Positions 7,075 to 15,401 of a stretch of DNA of 64,000 nucleotides are shown here, piece by piece; within the stretch, counting starts at the first letter, position 1; every line of letters begins with the position of its first letter. The DNA comes from Eubacteriales bacterium (GTDB taxonomy: Bacteria; Bacillota; Clostridia; Lachnospirales; Lachnospiraceae), in NCBI GenBank assembly GCA_030526005.1, contig JAUNDP010000008.1, positions 1 to 64,000 of the forward strand, in the 5' to 3' direction. A program made the translations under genes and the position numbers. A model generated the notes under the pieces. The model saw only the letters and a list, made by a program, of their open reading frames with translations. It was not told the DNA's origin and ran no database searches.

Positions 7075-8901
7075 TCAATTTGCTTCATTTTCGTGAAAAA
7101 GCTGTTCAAATTCTTCTCCGCTGATTTTTTCCTTCTCTATCAGTAATTTTGCACTCTTATGCAGGACATCTTCATGCTCTGCAATAATTCTTTTTGCTTC
7201 TGCATATGCCTCATCAATGATCCGCTTTACTTCCTGGTCAATCTTTGTTGCGACCTCTTCTCCATATCCTCTTGTATGAGCCAGATCTTTTCCGATAAAT
7301 ACTTCGTCTCCGTCATCTCCATAGTGGATCAGCCCTATGCTGTCTGACATACCGAACTTTGTCACCATCGCTCTCGCCATGGCGGTAGCCTGTTTGATAT
7401 CCTGAGAAGCTCCTGTGGTGATATCCCCCATCACCATCTCTTCCGCAACACGTCCGCCTAAATCTACGATAATTTCCTGAATCATCTGTCCTTTTGTGCG
7501 GAACATCTCATCTTTTTCCGGCATCGGCATCGTATATCCGGCTGCTCCCATCCCTGTCGGAATAATCGAAATCGTATGAACCGGACCCACATCCGGCAGC
7601 ACATGAAACAGAATCGCATGACCGGTCTCATGATATGCTGTGATCCGTTTTTCTTTTTCAGACACCAGTTTACTTCTCTTCTCAGCGCCGATTCCTACTT
7701 TGACAAATGCCTGATTGATATCTTTCTGCATCAGATATCCTCTTGAATCCTTTGCCGCATAGATTGCCGCCTCGTTCAGAAGATTCTCCAGATCTGCGCC
7801 TGTAAATCCGGCTGTGGTCTGTGCAATTTCATCCAAATCTACATCTTCACCGAGAGGTTTTCCTTTGGCATGAACCTGCAAAATTTCACGTCTTCCCTTG
7901 CGGTCCGGTTTTCCAACGCCTACTTTTCGGTCAAACCGTCCCGGACGCAGAATTGCCGGGTCCAGAATATCGACACGGTTTGTCGCGGCCATGACAATGA
8001 TTCCTTCATTTGCTCCGAATCCATCCATCTCGACAAGAAGCTGGTTTAATGTCTGTTCTCTCTCATCATGTCCGCCTCCAAGGCCTGTGCCTCTTCGTCT
8101 TGCAACTGCATCAATCTCATCAATAAAGATAATACACGGTGCATTTTTCTTTGCTTCACTGAACAGATCACGCACTCTCGATGCCCCGACGCCGACAAAC
8201 ATTTCCACGAAATCTGATCCGGAGATGCTGAAAAATGGAACGCCTGCTTCACCTGCCACCGCTTTTGCAAGAAGTGTCTTTCCTGTTCCGGGAGGTCCCA
8301 CAAGAAGAACGCCCTTTGGAATTCTGGCTCCTACCTCCAGATATTTTTTTGGAGATTTCAAAAAGTCCACAATCTCCTCCAGATCTTCTTTTTCTTCCTG
8401 AAGTCCAGCCACTTCTTTAAAAGTAATTTTCTTGCTGTCCGGCATCATAATCTTCGCATGACTCTTTCCAAAATTCATCATCCGATTGTTTGATCCGCCC
8501 CCGCCTGACTGACGGTTCATAAAGAATACCAGCAAAATTACTACGATTCCCAACATCAGAATCGGGAATACAGAGGTCCAGAATACATTGTCCCGCTCCA
8601 TGTCAAATACATAAAACGGAATGTCTGCTTCCCCTAAAAGTTCTTCTACTTCTTTGATATCTGTCACATTCAGATCCTGGTAGGAACCGTCCTTCATGTA
8701 AATAATGATCCGTCCTGTCGGTACTTGCTGATTCGGGTGAATATCGACTTTATCTACATTTCCGTTTGTCACCGCATCACTGAACTGCTGATAAGTATAA
8801 TTATTGCGCGGTGTAAATCCTATTTTTAATACAATAAAAGCCAGGATCACAACAGCAATCATCATAAGATAAAAACCCGGACCCCTTGAATTTTTCTTCA
8901 A
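7075..8901 (-). CDS. ftsH: ATP-dependent zinc metalloprotease FtsH
   Basis: The 608-residue membrane protease degrades misfolded membrane and regulatory proteins. Membrane helices lie at about residues 11-28 and 110-128, with an extracytoplasmic domain between them. The AAA module has Walker A GPPGTGKT (202-209), Walker B IIFIDEID (to 264) and the second region of homology near 308-324. The zinc site HETGH is at 424-428, with the third ligand expected in the [11 protein letters not shown] region. Length is normal. It is last in the spoIIE-tilS-hpt-ftsH order conserved in Firmicutes, 16 bases after hpt. Confidence 0.97.
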   Translation of the reverse strand: MKKNSRGPGFYLMMIAVVILAFIVLKIGFTPRNNYTYQQFSDAVTNGNVDKVDIHPNQQVPTGRIIIYMKDGSYQDLNVTDIKEVEELLGEADIPFYVFDMERDNVFWTSVFPILMLGIVVILLVFFMNRQSGGGGSNNRMMNFGKSHAKIMMPDSKKITFKEVAGLQEEKEDLEEIVDFLKSPKKYLEVGARIPKGVLLVGPPGTGKTLLAKAVAGEAGVPFFSISGSDFVEMFVGVGASRVRDLFSEAKKNAPCIIFIDEIDAVARRRGTGLGGGHDEREQTLNQLLVEMDGFGANEGIIVMAATNRVDILDPAILRPGRFDRKVGVGKPDRKGRREILQVHAKGKPLGEDVDLDEIAQTTAGFTGADLENLLNEAAIYAAKDSRGYLMQKDINQAFVKVGIGAEKRSKLVSEKEKRITAYHETGHAILFHVLPDVGPVHTISIIPTGMGAAGYTMPMPEKDEMFRTKGQMIQEIIVDLGGRVAEEMVMGDITTGASQDIKQATAMARAMVTKFGMSDSIGLIHYGDDGDEVFIGKDLAHTRGYGEEVATKIDQEVKRIIDEAYAEAKRIIAEHEDVLHKSAKLLIEKEKISGEEFEQLFHENEAN

Positions 8902-8917
8902 TGCCTGTTTCTCCTTT

Positions 8918-9439
8918 CTACACTTCCACTACTCCAATATAAGGCAGATTCCGGTATTCCTGATCATAGTCAAGTCCATATCCTACAACAAATTCGTCTG
9001 GTATATTAAATCCGACATAATCTACCTTGACATCCACAACTCGTCTCTCTGGCTTGTCCAGCAAAGTACAAAGCGTCATACTATTCGGATTTCTCTTTTT
9101 CAGGATGTCCATCAGATAGCTCAGTGTTCTTCCTGAGTCAATAATATCTTCCACAATAATGACATCTTTTCCTTCCAGAGGCTGATCGAGATCTTTTACA
9201 ATCTTCACGATTCCGCTTGATGAAGTACCTGCACCGTAACTGCTGACAGACATAAAGTCAAGTGATACCGGCACTGTGATACGTTTTGCCAATTCACATG
9301 TAAAGAAGACTCCGCCTTTTAGTACACAGATCAAATGTACTTTTTTTCCTGCAAAATCCTGACTGATTTGTTCTCCGATTTCTTTGATTCTGTGATTTAC
9401 TTCTGACTCACTCAATAATACTTTAATCTTGTGTTCCAT
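8918..9439 (-). CDS. hpt: Hypoxanthine phosphoribosyltransferase
   Basis: The 173-residue enzyme converts hypoxanthine or guanine plus PRPP to IMP or GMP in purine salvage. The PRPP-binding loop VIIVEDIIDSGRTL is at residues 93-106, and a KGGVFF segment at 41-46 forms the active-site cap. Its start overlaps the end of tilS by 17 bases, so translation is probably coupled. This tilS-hpt-ftsH arrangement is conserved across Bacillota. Length is typical. Confidence 0.96.
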   Translation of the reverse strand: MEHKIKVLLSESEVNHRIKEIGEQISQDFAGKKVHLICVLKGGVFFTCELAKRITVPVSLDFMSVSSYGAGTSSSGIVKIVKDLDQPLEGKDVIIVEDIIDSGRTLSYLMDILKKRNPNSMTLCTLLDKPERRVVDVKVDYVGFNIPDEFVVGYGLDYDQEYRNLPYIGVVEV

Positions 9440-10817
9440 CTTTATTCTCCTTTGTGATTTGTATTTTTAAAATATGTTTTGTGCTTTCTTTTACCTTACA
9501 TGCCTCGCTGATCCGAAAACCGACGACCCATAAAATATGAGAGCCATCAGCGAGAAGAAGAATCGAATCCCGTTCTTCTCTTGGGACTTTCCTGTCAATC
9601 AGATAATCTTTCAGCTTTTTCTTTCCGCCCTCCTTATTTATGATCAGATAATCTCCAGGAAGTCTGCTGCGTAAGATTAACCTGCTTTTTATTGTATCAT
9701 AATCAATCCATTTCGTATATGATTTTTCTGGAATTCTTTGACATTTCGTCTCTTCCAGGGTAAATTCTGCCATGCCATTTTCCAGTTGTACGATACCTGG
9801 GACCGGGACTTCTATAAAAATATTTTTCTTCTCCCGGCAATCCGTTTCTGCCTGAGATAAAATCAAAAGCCCTTTTTCTTTTCTTCCGATTACGCCCCCG
9901 GGCAAATTTGTCTGAGCTTGTTCTGCCCCGCGCGCAATCTTTAAAAGCGCTTCCATATGTCTGTTTGTAAAATCTTTTAATCCGTCCGAGACTTCACTGA
10001 CCGCTCTTCGGATCAGATATTCCTGGATGATCGCTTCCTGATTCAAAAATGGTTCTATTTGGATTCTGGCGCTGTTTTCACTCCGTTCCAGACACACTTC
10101 CTGTGCCTGATCCGTCATCTTCTGCAAAAAGGCTTCTGCTTTCTGAATCTTCTGTCCAGCCTCTGCAATATGGCGGACTGCCTGCGCATTGATCCCCTCT
10201 TTCAGTCTGGGAATGATCTGATGTCTGATCTTATTTCTTGTATAAATCTCCTCCAGGTTTGTTTTATCCTGACGCGTCTCAATCTCATTTTCTTCAAGCC
10301 ATTGTTCAATCTCTGTCCTGGATGTTGTAAGCATTGGGCGAATCAGTTTTCCTCTGACAGGCTGCATGCCGCACAGTCCCGCCAGTCCGCTTCCTCTCGC
10401 CAGATTCCACAGAATAGTCTCTGCCTGATCGTCCTCATTGTGCGCGATCGCAATCTTATTTGCGCCCGATCTGCGGCATACCTCCTCAAAAGCATGATAT
10501 CTTAAGATCCTACCTGCCTCCTCTGTGGAAATCTTTTTTGTTCTTGCCTCTTTTTGCGCATCCACCTCGAACAGAAAAAATGGCAGTTCCATCTTTTTGC
10601 AAAGCCGCTGTACAAACTGTGCGTCCTCCCTGCTCTCCTGACCGCGTATCCCATGTTCTACATGAACGACGCTGATCGAAAACGGAACGCTCTTTTGATA
10701 CTGCGTCAATAAAAAAAGCAGGTATACGGAGTCAGGTCCTCCTGATACACCTGCTATAACATGGTCTCCTTCTTCGATCATACGATATTGGCGGATCATT
10801 TCTATTCCTTTTTTCAT
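9423..10817 (-). CDS. tilS: tRNA(Ile)-lysidine synthase
   Basis: TilS attaches lysine to the wobble cytidine of tRNA-Ile(CAU), which changes its codon meaning and is essential. The N-terminal PP-loop SGGPDS (residues 25-30) binds ATP, and AIAHNEDDQAETIL with the downstream RPMLTTSR segment is characteristic. The C-terminal domains of the longer bacterial form are present (464 residues), including a RSRLPGD segment. It lies between spoIIE and hpt in the conserved order. Confidence 0.95.
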   Translation of the reverse strand: MKKGIEMIRQYRMIEEGDHVIAGVSGGPDSVYLLFLLTQYQKSVPFSISVVHVEHGIRGQESREDAQFVQRLCKKMELPFFLFEVDAQKEARTKKISTEEAGRILRYHAFEEVCRRSGANKIAIAHNEDDQAETILWNLARGSGLAGLCGMQPVRGKLIRPMLTTSRTEIEQWLEENEIETRQDKTNLEEIYTRNKIRHQIIPRLKEGINAQAVRHIAEAGQKIQKAEAFLQKMTDQAQEVCLERSENSARIQIEPFLNQEAIIQEYLIRRAVSEVSDGLKDFTNRHMEALLKIARGAEQAQTNLPGGVIGRKEKGLLILSQAETDCREKKNIFIEVPVPGIVQLENGMAEFTLEETKCQRIPEKSYTKWIDYDTIKSRLILRSRLPGDYLIINKEGGKKKLKDYLIDRKVPREERDSILLLADGSHILWVVGFRISEACKVKESTKHILKIQITKENKDGTQD

Positions 10818-10915
10818 TGATCTTTGTCCATTCCTCTGATTTTTGCTTTTTTTCTACTATACAAACTTTCGCAAAAAAATGCAAGCCTCTTTCCTCTTCC
10901 ACTTTCCGGAAATTT

Positions 10916-12397
10916 CTATTTTTTCCAGACAGATCCGATCAGAATAGTCATGTCATCTTCCGCTCTGCGGCATCTCTGCCTCAATATGGCATCCAGCAGT
11001 TCCTCCGCCATCTCTTTTGCATTCGTCGTCTCAGACTGCAAAATCCACTCCCCAATCGTCTCCTCCGCTCTTCTCGCCGGCATCGCATCGAGTACTCCGT
11101 CAGAGACCATCACGATAAAGTCTCCATTATATAATTTTTTCTGTGTATGTTCATAATCTACATTCTGCATGACTCCTACCGGCAGACTGGTCGATCGGAT
11201 TGCTTCAATCTGATCCCCATGGCGTATGAAAGTTGTCGATGCACCGATTTTCAGCAGTTCGCACATCCCCGTGTACAAGTCTACGGCGCACAGATCAATC
11301 GTTGAAAAAATAGACTCGTCTTCCCGCAGCACCATCACGGAATTAATCATTCTCACCGCCGTCTCCATGCCAAATCCGGCATCCAGAAACTGCTCCAGAA
11401 GTTCTATAACCGTCTCGCTCTCTTTGCTTGCGCCGATTCCCGATCCCATTCCGTCACACAGGCTCATGATAACCTGTCCATTGTCTTTTGTCAGAAATGT
11501 AAAATTATCTCCTGAGATCATTTCTCCGTCTCTCGTTGCCCTTGCGACACCATTGAGCATATAATAGACCGGTTCCTCCACAAACAGCACCGTACCGTAT
11601 TCCCTGCTGATAATTCTCTTGCTGTCGGGAGCCGGCGTCATCTGCGTCTTATAAACCTCTGTCAAAATGGTTGCCGCCTCTCTTGTGGAGACACATTCCC
11701 CCCGTACGGTTCGCATCGTCACATATACTTTTCTGTGTTCTTGATTCTGTATCAGAATTTCACGCACCTGTACATTTTTTATCTTTAGTTTCAGTTTGAT
11801 CTGCTGTTTCTGCAGCTCGTCCGGTTCTTCCACGCTGTAAATTCTTGATGCCAGACCATCCATCAGACACGCCGTCTCATACAGCTGAGAGGCGATGACA
11901 GAACGATTCTCCAGCATTCGATTGCTCCACATCAGATTCAGCTTTGCACGGTGAAACAACTGGGTCATCTCTTCCAGCATCTGATCTACATACAGACATC
12001 GCTCGCAGAATCTCTGTGTCATCTCAGCGCCTTCCACTTCTCCTTCTTCTTCCGCCGCCGCCAGCATCTCATACATCATTCTGTATGTCTGATAGTACTC
12101 TCTTTTCCAGCATTCTCCCCACTTTTCACATTTTCGGCAGATATGGCCTTCAATTTCTCCGAAAATATCCTGTACTTCCTCTTCAGATAATTTTTCTTTT
12201 TTTGCAGGCATTTCCTGAAACGTCTGGGCAAGCTGCAAAAAAGAATCTGAATATTTCAGGATCAATTCTCTGCCTGGCCCCGCCAGAGTCGCTGCTGTCT
12301 GTTTCTGATCTGTCTCCTCCTGCATTCTTCCCTTATAATAGCACCACAGACTGCTTCCTACAAAGAAAACCATCAGACAAACAATCCATATCCCCAT
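10916..12397 (-). CDS. spoIIE: Stage II sporulation protein E, short single-span form
   Basis: SpoIIE is the PP2C-type phosphatase that dephosphorylates SpoIIAA to activate sigma-F in the forespore. I place the start at 12397 because GGAGGGGAG precedes it and the promoter lies inside any longer frame. The 493-residue product has one membrane helix (about 3-20) where typical SpoIIE has about ten. A Cys-rich region with the CRKCEKWGECW motif follows, then a complete PP2C domain with MSLCDGMGSG and MVSDGVLDA metal-binding motifs and EDDMTILIG near the end. Its position before tilS is conserved. The missing multi-pass region is the main oddity. Confidence 0.88.
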   Translation of the reverse strand: MGIWIVCLMVFFVGSSLWCYYKGRMQEETDQKQTAATLAGPGRELILKYSDSFLQLAQTFQEMPAKKEKLSEEEVQDIFGEIEGHICRKCEKWGECWKREYYQTYRMMYEMLAAAEEEGEVEGAEMTQRFCERCLYVDQMLEEMTQLFHRAKLNLMWSNRMLENRSVIASQLYETACLMDGLASRIYSVEEPDELQKQQIKLKLKIKNVQVREILIQNQEHRKVYVTMRTVRGECVSTREAATILTEVYKTQMTPAPDSKRIISREYGTVLFVEEPVYYMLNGVARATRDGEMISGDNFTFLTKDNGQVIMSLCDGMGSGIGASKESETVIELLEQFLDAGFGMETAVRMINSVMVLREDESIFSTIDLCAVDLYTGMCELLKIGASTTFIRHGDQIEAIRSTSLPVGVMQNVDYEHTQKKLYNGDFIVMVSDGVLDAMPARRAEETIGEWILQSETTNAKEMAEELLDAILRQRCRRAEDDMTILIGSVWKK

Positions 12398-12433
12398 ATT
12401 CTCCCCTCCTGACAATCCGGTTATCAAGAGAAT

Positions 12434-12515
12434 ATTATACGTTCTTTCCTCTGAAATATCTGTCAAAATCAGTCATCATTTTCTTCAAATTTATTGACAA
12501 AATCGAACTGACAAT
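12434..12515 (-). promoter_or_regulatory. Spo0A-type spoIIE promoter with 0A-like boxes
   Basis: On the minus strand TTGACA (12461-12466) and TATAAT (12434-12439) are 21 bases apart, the unusual long spacing known for Spo0A-activated spoIIE and spoIIG promoters. The plus strand reads TGTCAAA at 12461-12467, TGACAAA at 12495-12501 and TGACAAT at 12509-12515, each close to the 0A-box core TGNCGAA. Confidence 0.7.
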
Positions 12516-12625
12516 CTGAAATTTCAACATGATTTTTAAGCAGAATAAAGCATCCCGATTTTAAATTTTTCTGTCTGCTGCGAATCGCATCAGCGACATA
12601 TCTCTATAAAAATTTCCATGAAAAC

Positions 12626-12654
12626 AAAAAAACTGATGTACTTCTGTACATCAG
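12626..12654 (-). terminator. Terminator after tRNA-Met
   Basis: A perfect 9-bp stem (12633-12641 with 12646-12654) has an A-run at 12626-12632, which gives a T-run for minus-strand transcripts. T residues also follow on the plus side, so it may work both ways. Confidence 0.75.
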
Positions 12655-12664
12655 CCCTTTTTCA

Positions 12665-12738
12665 TAGCGGAAGGGAGATTTGAACTCTCGACACCACGGG
12701 TATGAACCGTGTGCTCTAGCCAACTGAGCTATTCCGCC
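12665..12738 (-). tRNA. tRNA-Met (anticodon CAT), elongator type
   Basis: On the minus strand the 74-base gene has acceptor GGCGGAA with TTCCGCT (terminal G-T wobble), a TAGCTCAGTTGG D arm, anticodon loop TTCATAC and a GAGTTCAAATCTC T arm, with no encoded CCA. The sequence resembles elongator tRNA-Met rather than initiator or lysidine tRNA-Ile. A tRNA-Met next to spoIIE is also seen in Bacillus subtilis. Confidence 0.92.
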
Positions 12739-12782
12739 ACACAGTTTGAAATTATACCCGACTTTTTCTTTTCTGTCAAGCA

Positions 12783-13097
12783 CTAATTTTCCTCTTCAAA
12801 AATAATCTCATCTTTTGGCACCAGTCCTAATTTTTCAATCGCAATTTCTTCTATGTACTCATCTGTGTTTACTTTTTCTTTCAACTCTTCGATCTCGTTT
12901 GTGCGCTCGCTCTCTGCTTCGCTCATCTTTTGAAGTTCCTGGTCTCGTTCCTTGTATGTATTGTAGATCTGGCTTTGATTGTATGTCTGAATCATCATCA
13001 CTGCTGCCAGGATAATCAGGACTGCCGAAATCCCGCCTACTGTGAGACGACTTCCGATTCGTATTCTTCTTTTTCTTTTCTTTTTTCTCGCTGCCAT
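12783..13097 (-). CDS. divIC: Septum formation initiator DivIC/FtsB-like
   Basis: The start at 13097 follows AAGGAGAAG and gives 104 residues. A very basic cytoplasmic head (residues 1-16) is followed by one membrane helix (about 20-40), a coiled coil (about 41-80) and an IAIEKLGLVPKDEIIF end that matches the DivIC/FtsB family. The protein joins the FtsL-DivIB division complex. It sits after yabP-yabQ as in Bacillus. The out-of-frame tail of yabQ overlaps it by 239 bases. Confidence 0.85.
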   Translation of the reverse strand: MAARKKKRKRRIRIGSRLTVGGISAVLIILAAVMMIQTYNQSQIYNTYKERDQELQKMSEAESERTNEIEELKEKVNTDEYIEEIAIEKLGLVPKDEIIFEEEN

Positions 13098-13566
13098 TCT
13101 TCTCCTTCTTTCGCTCTCTGGCTTTCCTTCGCTCTTCCCGCATCCTGCATTTTTTCTTTTTCCTGTCGCTCTTTCTTTTTTTCTCCCATCGTCCCAGCTC
13201 AACAAAAGGTTTTCCCAAAATATTGCTTATTTTTTTTATTCCTTTTTTCAGCGATAGAAAAACAGACGACATGACTTTCACGAAAATTCGACTGACTGTC
13301 TCATGATAAAAAAATGCTCCCAGGAACATCCCTGCCATCGAAAATCCTCTGATGATTCCCTCATTGCTGCGAAACATCAGATAACAAACACAAATTCCAG
13401 CTAAAATCCAGTAAAAAAAATCTTCTGCATTAATCACATGAATATTGTGGCGGACTACTTTTCTGAAAATAATCAGGCAGTCATAAAGACACCACAGCGC
13501 TCCTCCTGCCGCCACCGACTGCAAAAAGAGCATGGCTTCCCGGCTGATTGCATGGCTGACACTCAC
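12859..13566 (-). CDS. yabQ: Spore cortex protein YabQ with extended out-of-frame tail
   Basis: The GTG start directly follows the yabP stop. Residues 1-110 match YabQ: a first helix beginning near REAMLFLQSV, the LYDCLIIFRK segment and further membrane helices near 50-90. YabQ is needed for spore cortex formation and localises to the forespore membrane. The frame then continues through a lysine-rich stretch and overlaps divIC out of frame for 239 bases to residue 235. The last 80 residues have the composition of shadow coding, so an original stop may have been lost by a frameshift in the A-rich linker. Confidence 0.8.
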   Translation of the reverse strand: MSVSHAISREAMLFLQSVAAGGALWCLYDCLIIFRKVVRHNIHVINAEDFFYWILAGICVCYLMFRSNEGIIRGFSMAGMFLGAFFYHETVSRIFVKVMSSVFLSLKKGIKKISNILGKPFVELGRWEKKRKSDRKKKKCRMREERRKARERKKEKNGSEKKEKKKKNTNRKSSHSRRDFGSPDYPGSSDDDSDIQSKPDLQYIQGTRPGTSKDERSRERAHKRDRRVERKSKHR

Positions 13567-13848
13567 TTATTTAAACAGCCTTCCGAGGAGAGACTCTCCC
13601 TGCTTGTGGTGTCCGCCTTCCGAGTACGTCAGGCTGTCTACCATACCTTCGATATCAACCTCTCCCTTTTCCAGCGTCAGTCGGTTCACATGAAGATCTT
13701 TTCCTTTAATCATCAGCATTCCCATCTCCGTCTCCAGAACTATTTCCGTCACATCAAAAGAAACGACATCCGAGACGCCTGTGATCATTCCAAACTGCCT
13801 GCCAGTCAGAGAAATACGGTGGTTTTGCATATCCGGCTTCTCTTCCAT
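13567..13848 (-). CDS. yabP: Sporulation protein YabP
   Basis: The start at 13848 follows GGGAGGAAAGC; a further ATG 18 bases upstream lacks such a site. The 93-residue product has the YabP/YqfC fold signature: HRISLTGRQFGMITGV, a central VVSFDVTEIVLET strand and the MIKGKDLHVNRLTLEKGEV motif. YabP is required for spore cortex assembly, controlled by sigma-E in Bacillus. It abuts yabQ without a gap. Confidence 0.92.
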   Translation of the reverse strand: MEEKPDMQNHRISLTGRQFGMITGVSDVVSFDVTEIVLETEMGMLMIKGKDLHVNRLTLEKGEVDIEGMVDSLTYSEGGHHKQGESLLGRLFK

Positions 13849-13917
13849 GCTTTCCTCCCGCTTCACATTCTTACTGTAATCTATGCAAAAATAAGCCCAT
13901 TTATGCTTGGACTCTTT

Positions 13918-14157
13918 TTAGAGATAACGGTATAATTCCTTTGCCTCATCTTTTTTTACCGTCTCCTGCACATTCAGAACTTCCACTTTAACTGATTTTG
14001 TCCCGAACTGAATCTCAATGATGTCTCCTTCTTTGACTGCCGCAGACGCCTTTGCCGGCTTCTCATTGATCAGTACTCTTCCCGCGTCACACGCTTCATT
14101 TGCCACGGTACGCCTCTTGATCAGTCTTGATACTTTTAAATATTTGTCCAGTCTCAT
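13918..14157 (-). CDS. rqcP: S4-domain RNA-binding protein RqcP (YabO/HslR-like)
   Basis: The 79-residue protein is almost entirely an S4 domain (MRLDKYLKVSRLIKRRT and the DAGRVLINEKPAK segment). RqcP stabilises peptidyl-tRNA on the 50S subunit and supports C-terminal alanine tailing in ribosome-associated quality control. It lies between hup and yabP, as yabO does in Bacillus. Length and motif order are normal. Confidence 0.9.
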   Translation of the reverse strand: MRLDKYLKVSRLIKRRTVANEACDAGRVLINEKPAKASAAVKEGDIIEIQFGTKSVKVEVLNVQETVKKDEAKELYRYL

Positions 14158-14222
14158 TTTTTACCTCCCGCTTTGCCTGCCCCAGAAAATCTTTATTCTC
14201 TGGAAAATTTTCCCTTTCAGAC

Positions 14223-14252
14223 AAAAAAGGCTGCCGCAGTTACGCAACAGCC
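14223..14252 (-). terminator. Terminator after hup
   Basis: GGCTG (14229-14233) and CAGCC (14248-14252) pair, extended by GC pairs within the loop region. The minus strand then reads six T residues (A 14223-14228). It lies 22 bases from the hup stop. Confidence 0.7.
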
Positions 14253-14273
14253 CCTTTTTCTCTATCTATTTTC

Positions 14274-14549
14274 TTATTCGTTGATCATATCTTTTAAAGC
14301 TTTTCCTGCTTTAAATTTTGGAGCTTTTGATGCTGCAATCTTCATTGTCTCCCCTGTCTGAGGATTTCTTCCTTCTCTTGCTGCTCTTTCAGATACTTCA
14401 AATGTTCCAAATCCAACCAGCTGTACTTTTTCCCCTTTTTTCAGTTCTTCAGCAACTACATCTGTGAAAGCTTTTAAAACTTTTTCTGTATCTTTCTTTG
14501 TTAATTCTGTTTTAGCTGCAACTGCTGTGATTAATTCTGTTTTGTTCAT
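14274..14549 (-). CDS. hup: HU family DNA-binding protein
   Basis: The 91-residue histone-like protein bends and packages DNA. It starts [20 protein letters not shown], contains the [22 protein letters not shown] arm region (with the conserved RNP segment of the DNA-binding loop), and ends in [12 protein letters not shown]. Length is exactly that of bacterial HU. GAGGAGGAAATAATCC is the ribosome binding site. A consensus-like promoter lies 173 bases upstream, and a terminator follows, so it is probably expressed alone. Confidence 0.97.
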   Translation of the reverse strand: MNKTELITAVAAKTELTKKDTEKVLKAFTDVVAEELKKGEKVQLVGFGTFEVSERAAREGRNPQTGETMKIAASKAPKFKAGKALKDMINE

Positions 14550-14721
14550 GGATTATTTCCTCCTCTTACTTCTGGTTATGCCTGACGCTGCATCATAAGA
14601 TCATGCCATGCGGGTCAAGGTCAAATTTTCTTTTTTCGCCAGCTGTTCCGCAGTCGGTCAGCGGCATTCGTTCTATTTTGAGTTTCTGCCATTTATCCGG
14701 CTGTCAAAACTCTTACGTCTA

Positions 14722-14750
14722 TTTATAACCTCTTCCCTATTGTTTGTCAA
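14722..14750 (-). promoter_or_regulatory. Promoter of hup
   Basis: On the minus strand TTGACA (14745-14750) and TATAAA (14722-14727) are separated by 17 bases. The remainder of the 339-base hup-mazG gap is GC-poor leader and mazG downstream sequence; no other gene is seen there. Confidence 0.75.
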
Positions 14751-14888
14751 GAAATTTTCTGAATTTTTATCCTGCTTTTTAGCGACGCAATGTCCTTGTG
14801 TTCAGCAGGGCAAATGGTACGCTCTTCTGCCTCAAAATACAGTTCTCAACAAAATGTATGATCTGGGAATATCATCTGTCCAGCGCTG

Positions 14889-15401
14889 TCAATCCATGTC
14901 ATCTGATCCGTGCTTTTCTGTTTCCTTTTCCAGATAATGGATCATCTCTTTTTGGACATGGAACAGAATTTTTTTCTGTTCCTGAAAAAAGCTGTCGCTT
15001 TTTCCACTCTTTTCCTGTCTTTTTATTTCTTCCCAGCTCAGATTTTTTCCTCTGTTTTCCTGATCTGGAAAAACGTGCGGATGACGCCGGATCATCTTTT
15101 TTTCGATGCCGTCAATCACATCCTCCAATGTAAATATTCCCTCTTCCTCAGCAATTTTGCTCTGAAGCAGGATCAGGAAAAGCAGATCCCCCAGTTCTTC
15201 ACACAGATTTTCCGGATCACCCAGTCTTTCATACAGCTCTGCTGCCGCCAGCGCTTCCGCCGTCTCGTCAATCATACACGATCCAAGGCTTCGATGCGTC
15301 TGTATCTTGTCCCATGGACACTTCTCTCTCACTTTCGAGACAACGTCCCAAAGCTGCTGCATTCTTTCCGGCTTCTGCCTGTCCGAATCAAAGCATTGCA
15401 T
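14889..15401 (-). CDS. mazG: MazG family nucleoside triphosphate pyrophosphohydrolase
   Basis: The 170-residue enzyme hydrolyses NTPs or dNTPs to monophosphates and may cleanse the pool. The CPWDKIQTHRSL motif starts the fold. Metal ligands are in MIDETAEALAA and EELGDLLFLILL, and RRHPHVF closes the core. It is a single-domain form with an extra helical tail, shorter than the two-domain E. coli enzyme. It overlaps the phosphoglucomutase stop by 14 bases. In Bacillus the neighbouring yabN also has a MazG domain. Confidence 0.9.
   Translation of the reverse strand: MQCFDSDRQKPERMQQLWDVVSKVREKCPWDKIQTHRSLGSCMIDETAEALAAAELYERLGDPENLCEELGDLLFLILLQSKIAEEEGIFTLEDVIDGIEKKMIRRHPHVFPDQENRGKNLSWEEIKRQEKSGKSDSFFQEQKKILFHVQKEMIHYLEKETEKHGSDDMD

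Noticed and set aside
7898-8401. Open frame on the plus strand opposite ftsH
   Set aside because: It mirrors the AAA domain of ftsH and has biased composition; no independent evidence for a gene.
12398-12466. Longer spoIIE start at 12466
   Set aside because: It would place the start inside the -35 element; the start at 12397 has a strong ribosome binding site.
13098-13205. Longer divIC start at 13205
   Set aside because: The added residues are a frame-shifted reading of the yabQ tail, and the ATG at 13097 has a strong ribosome binding site.
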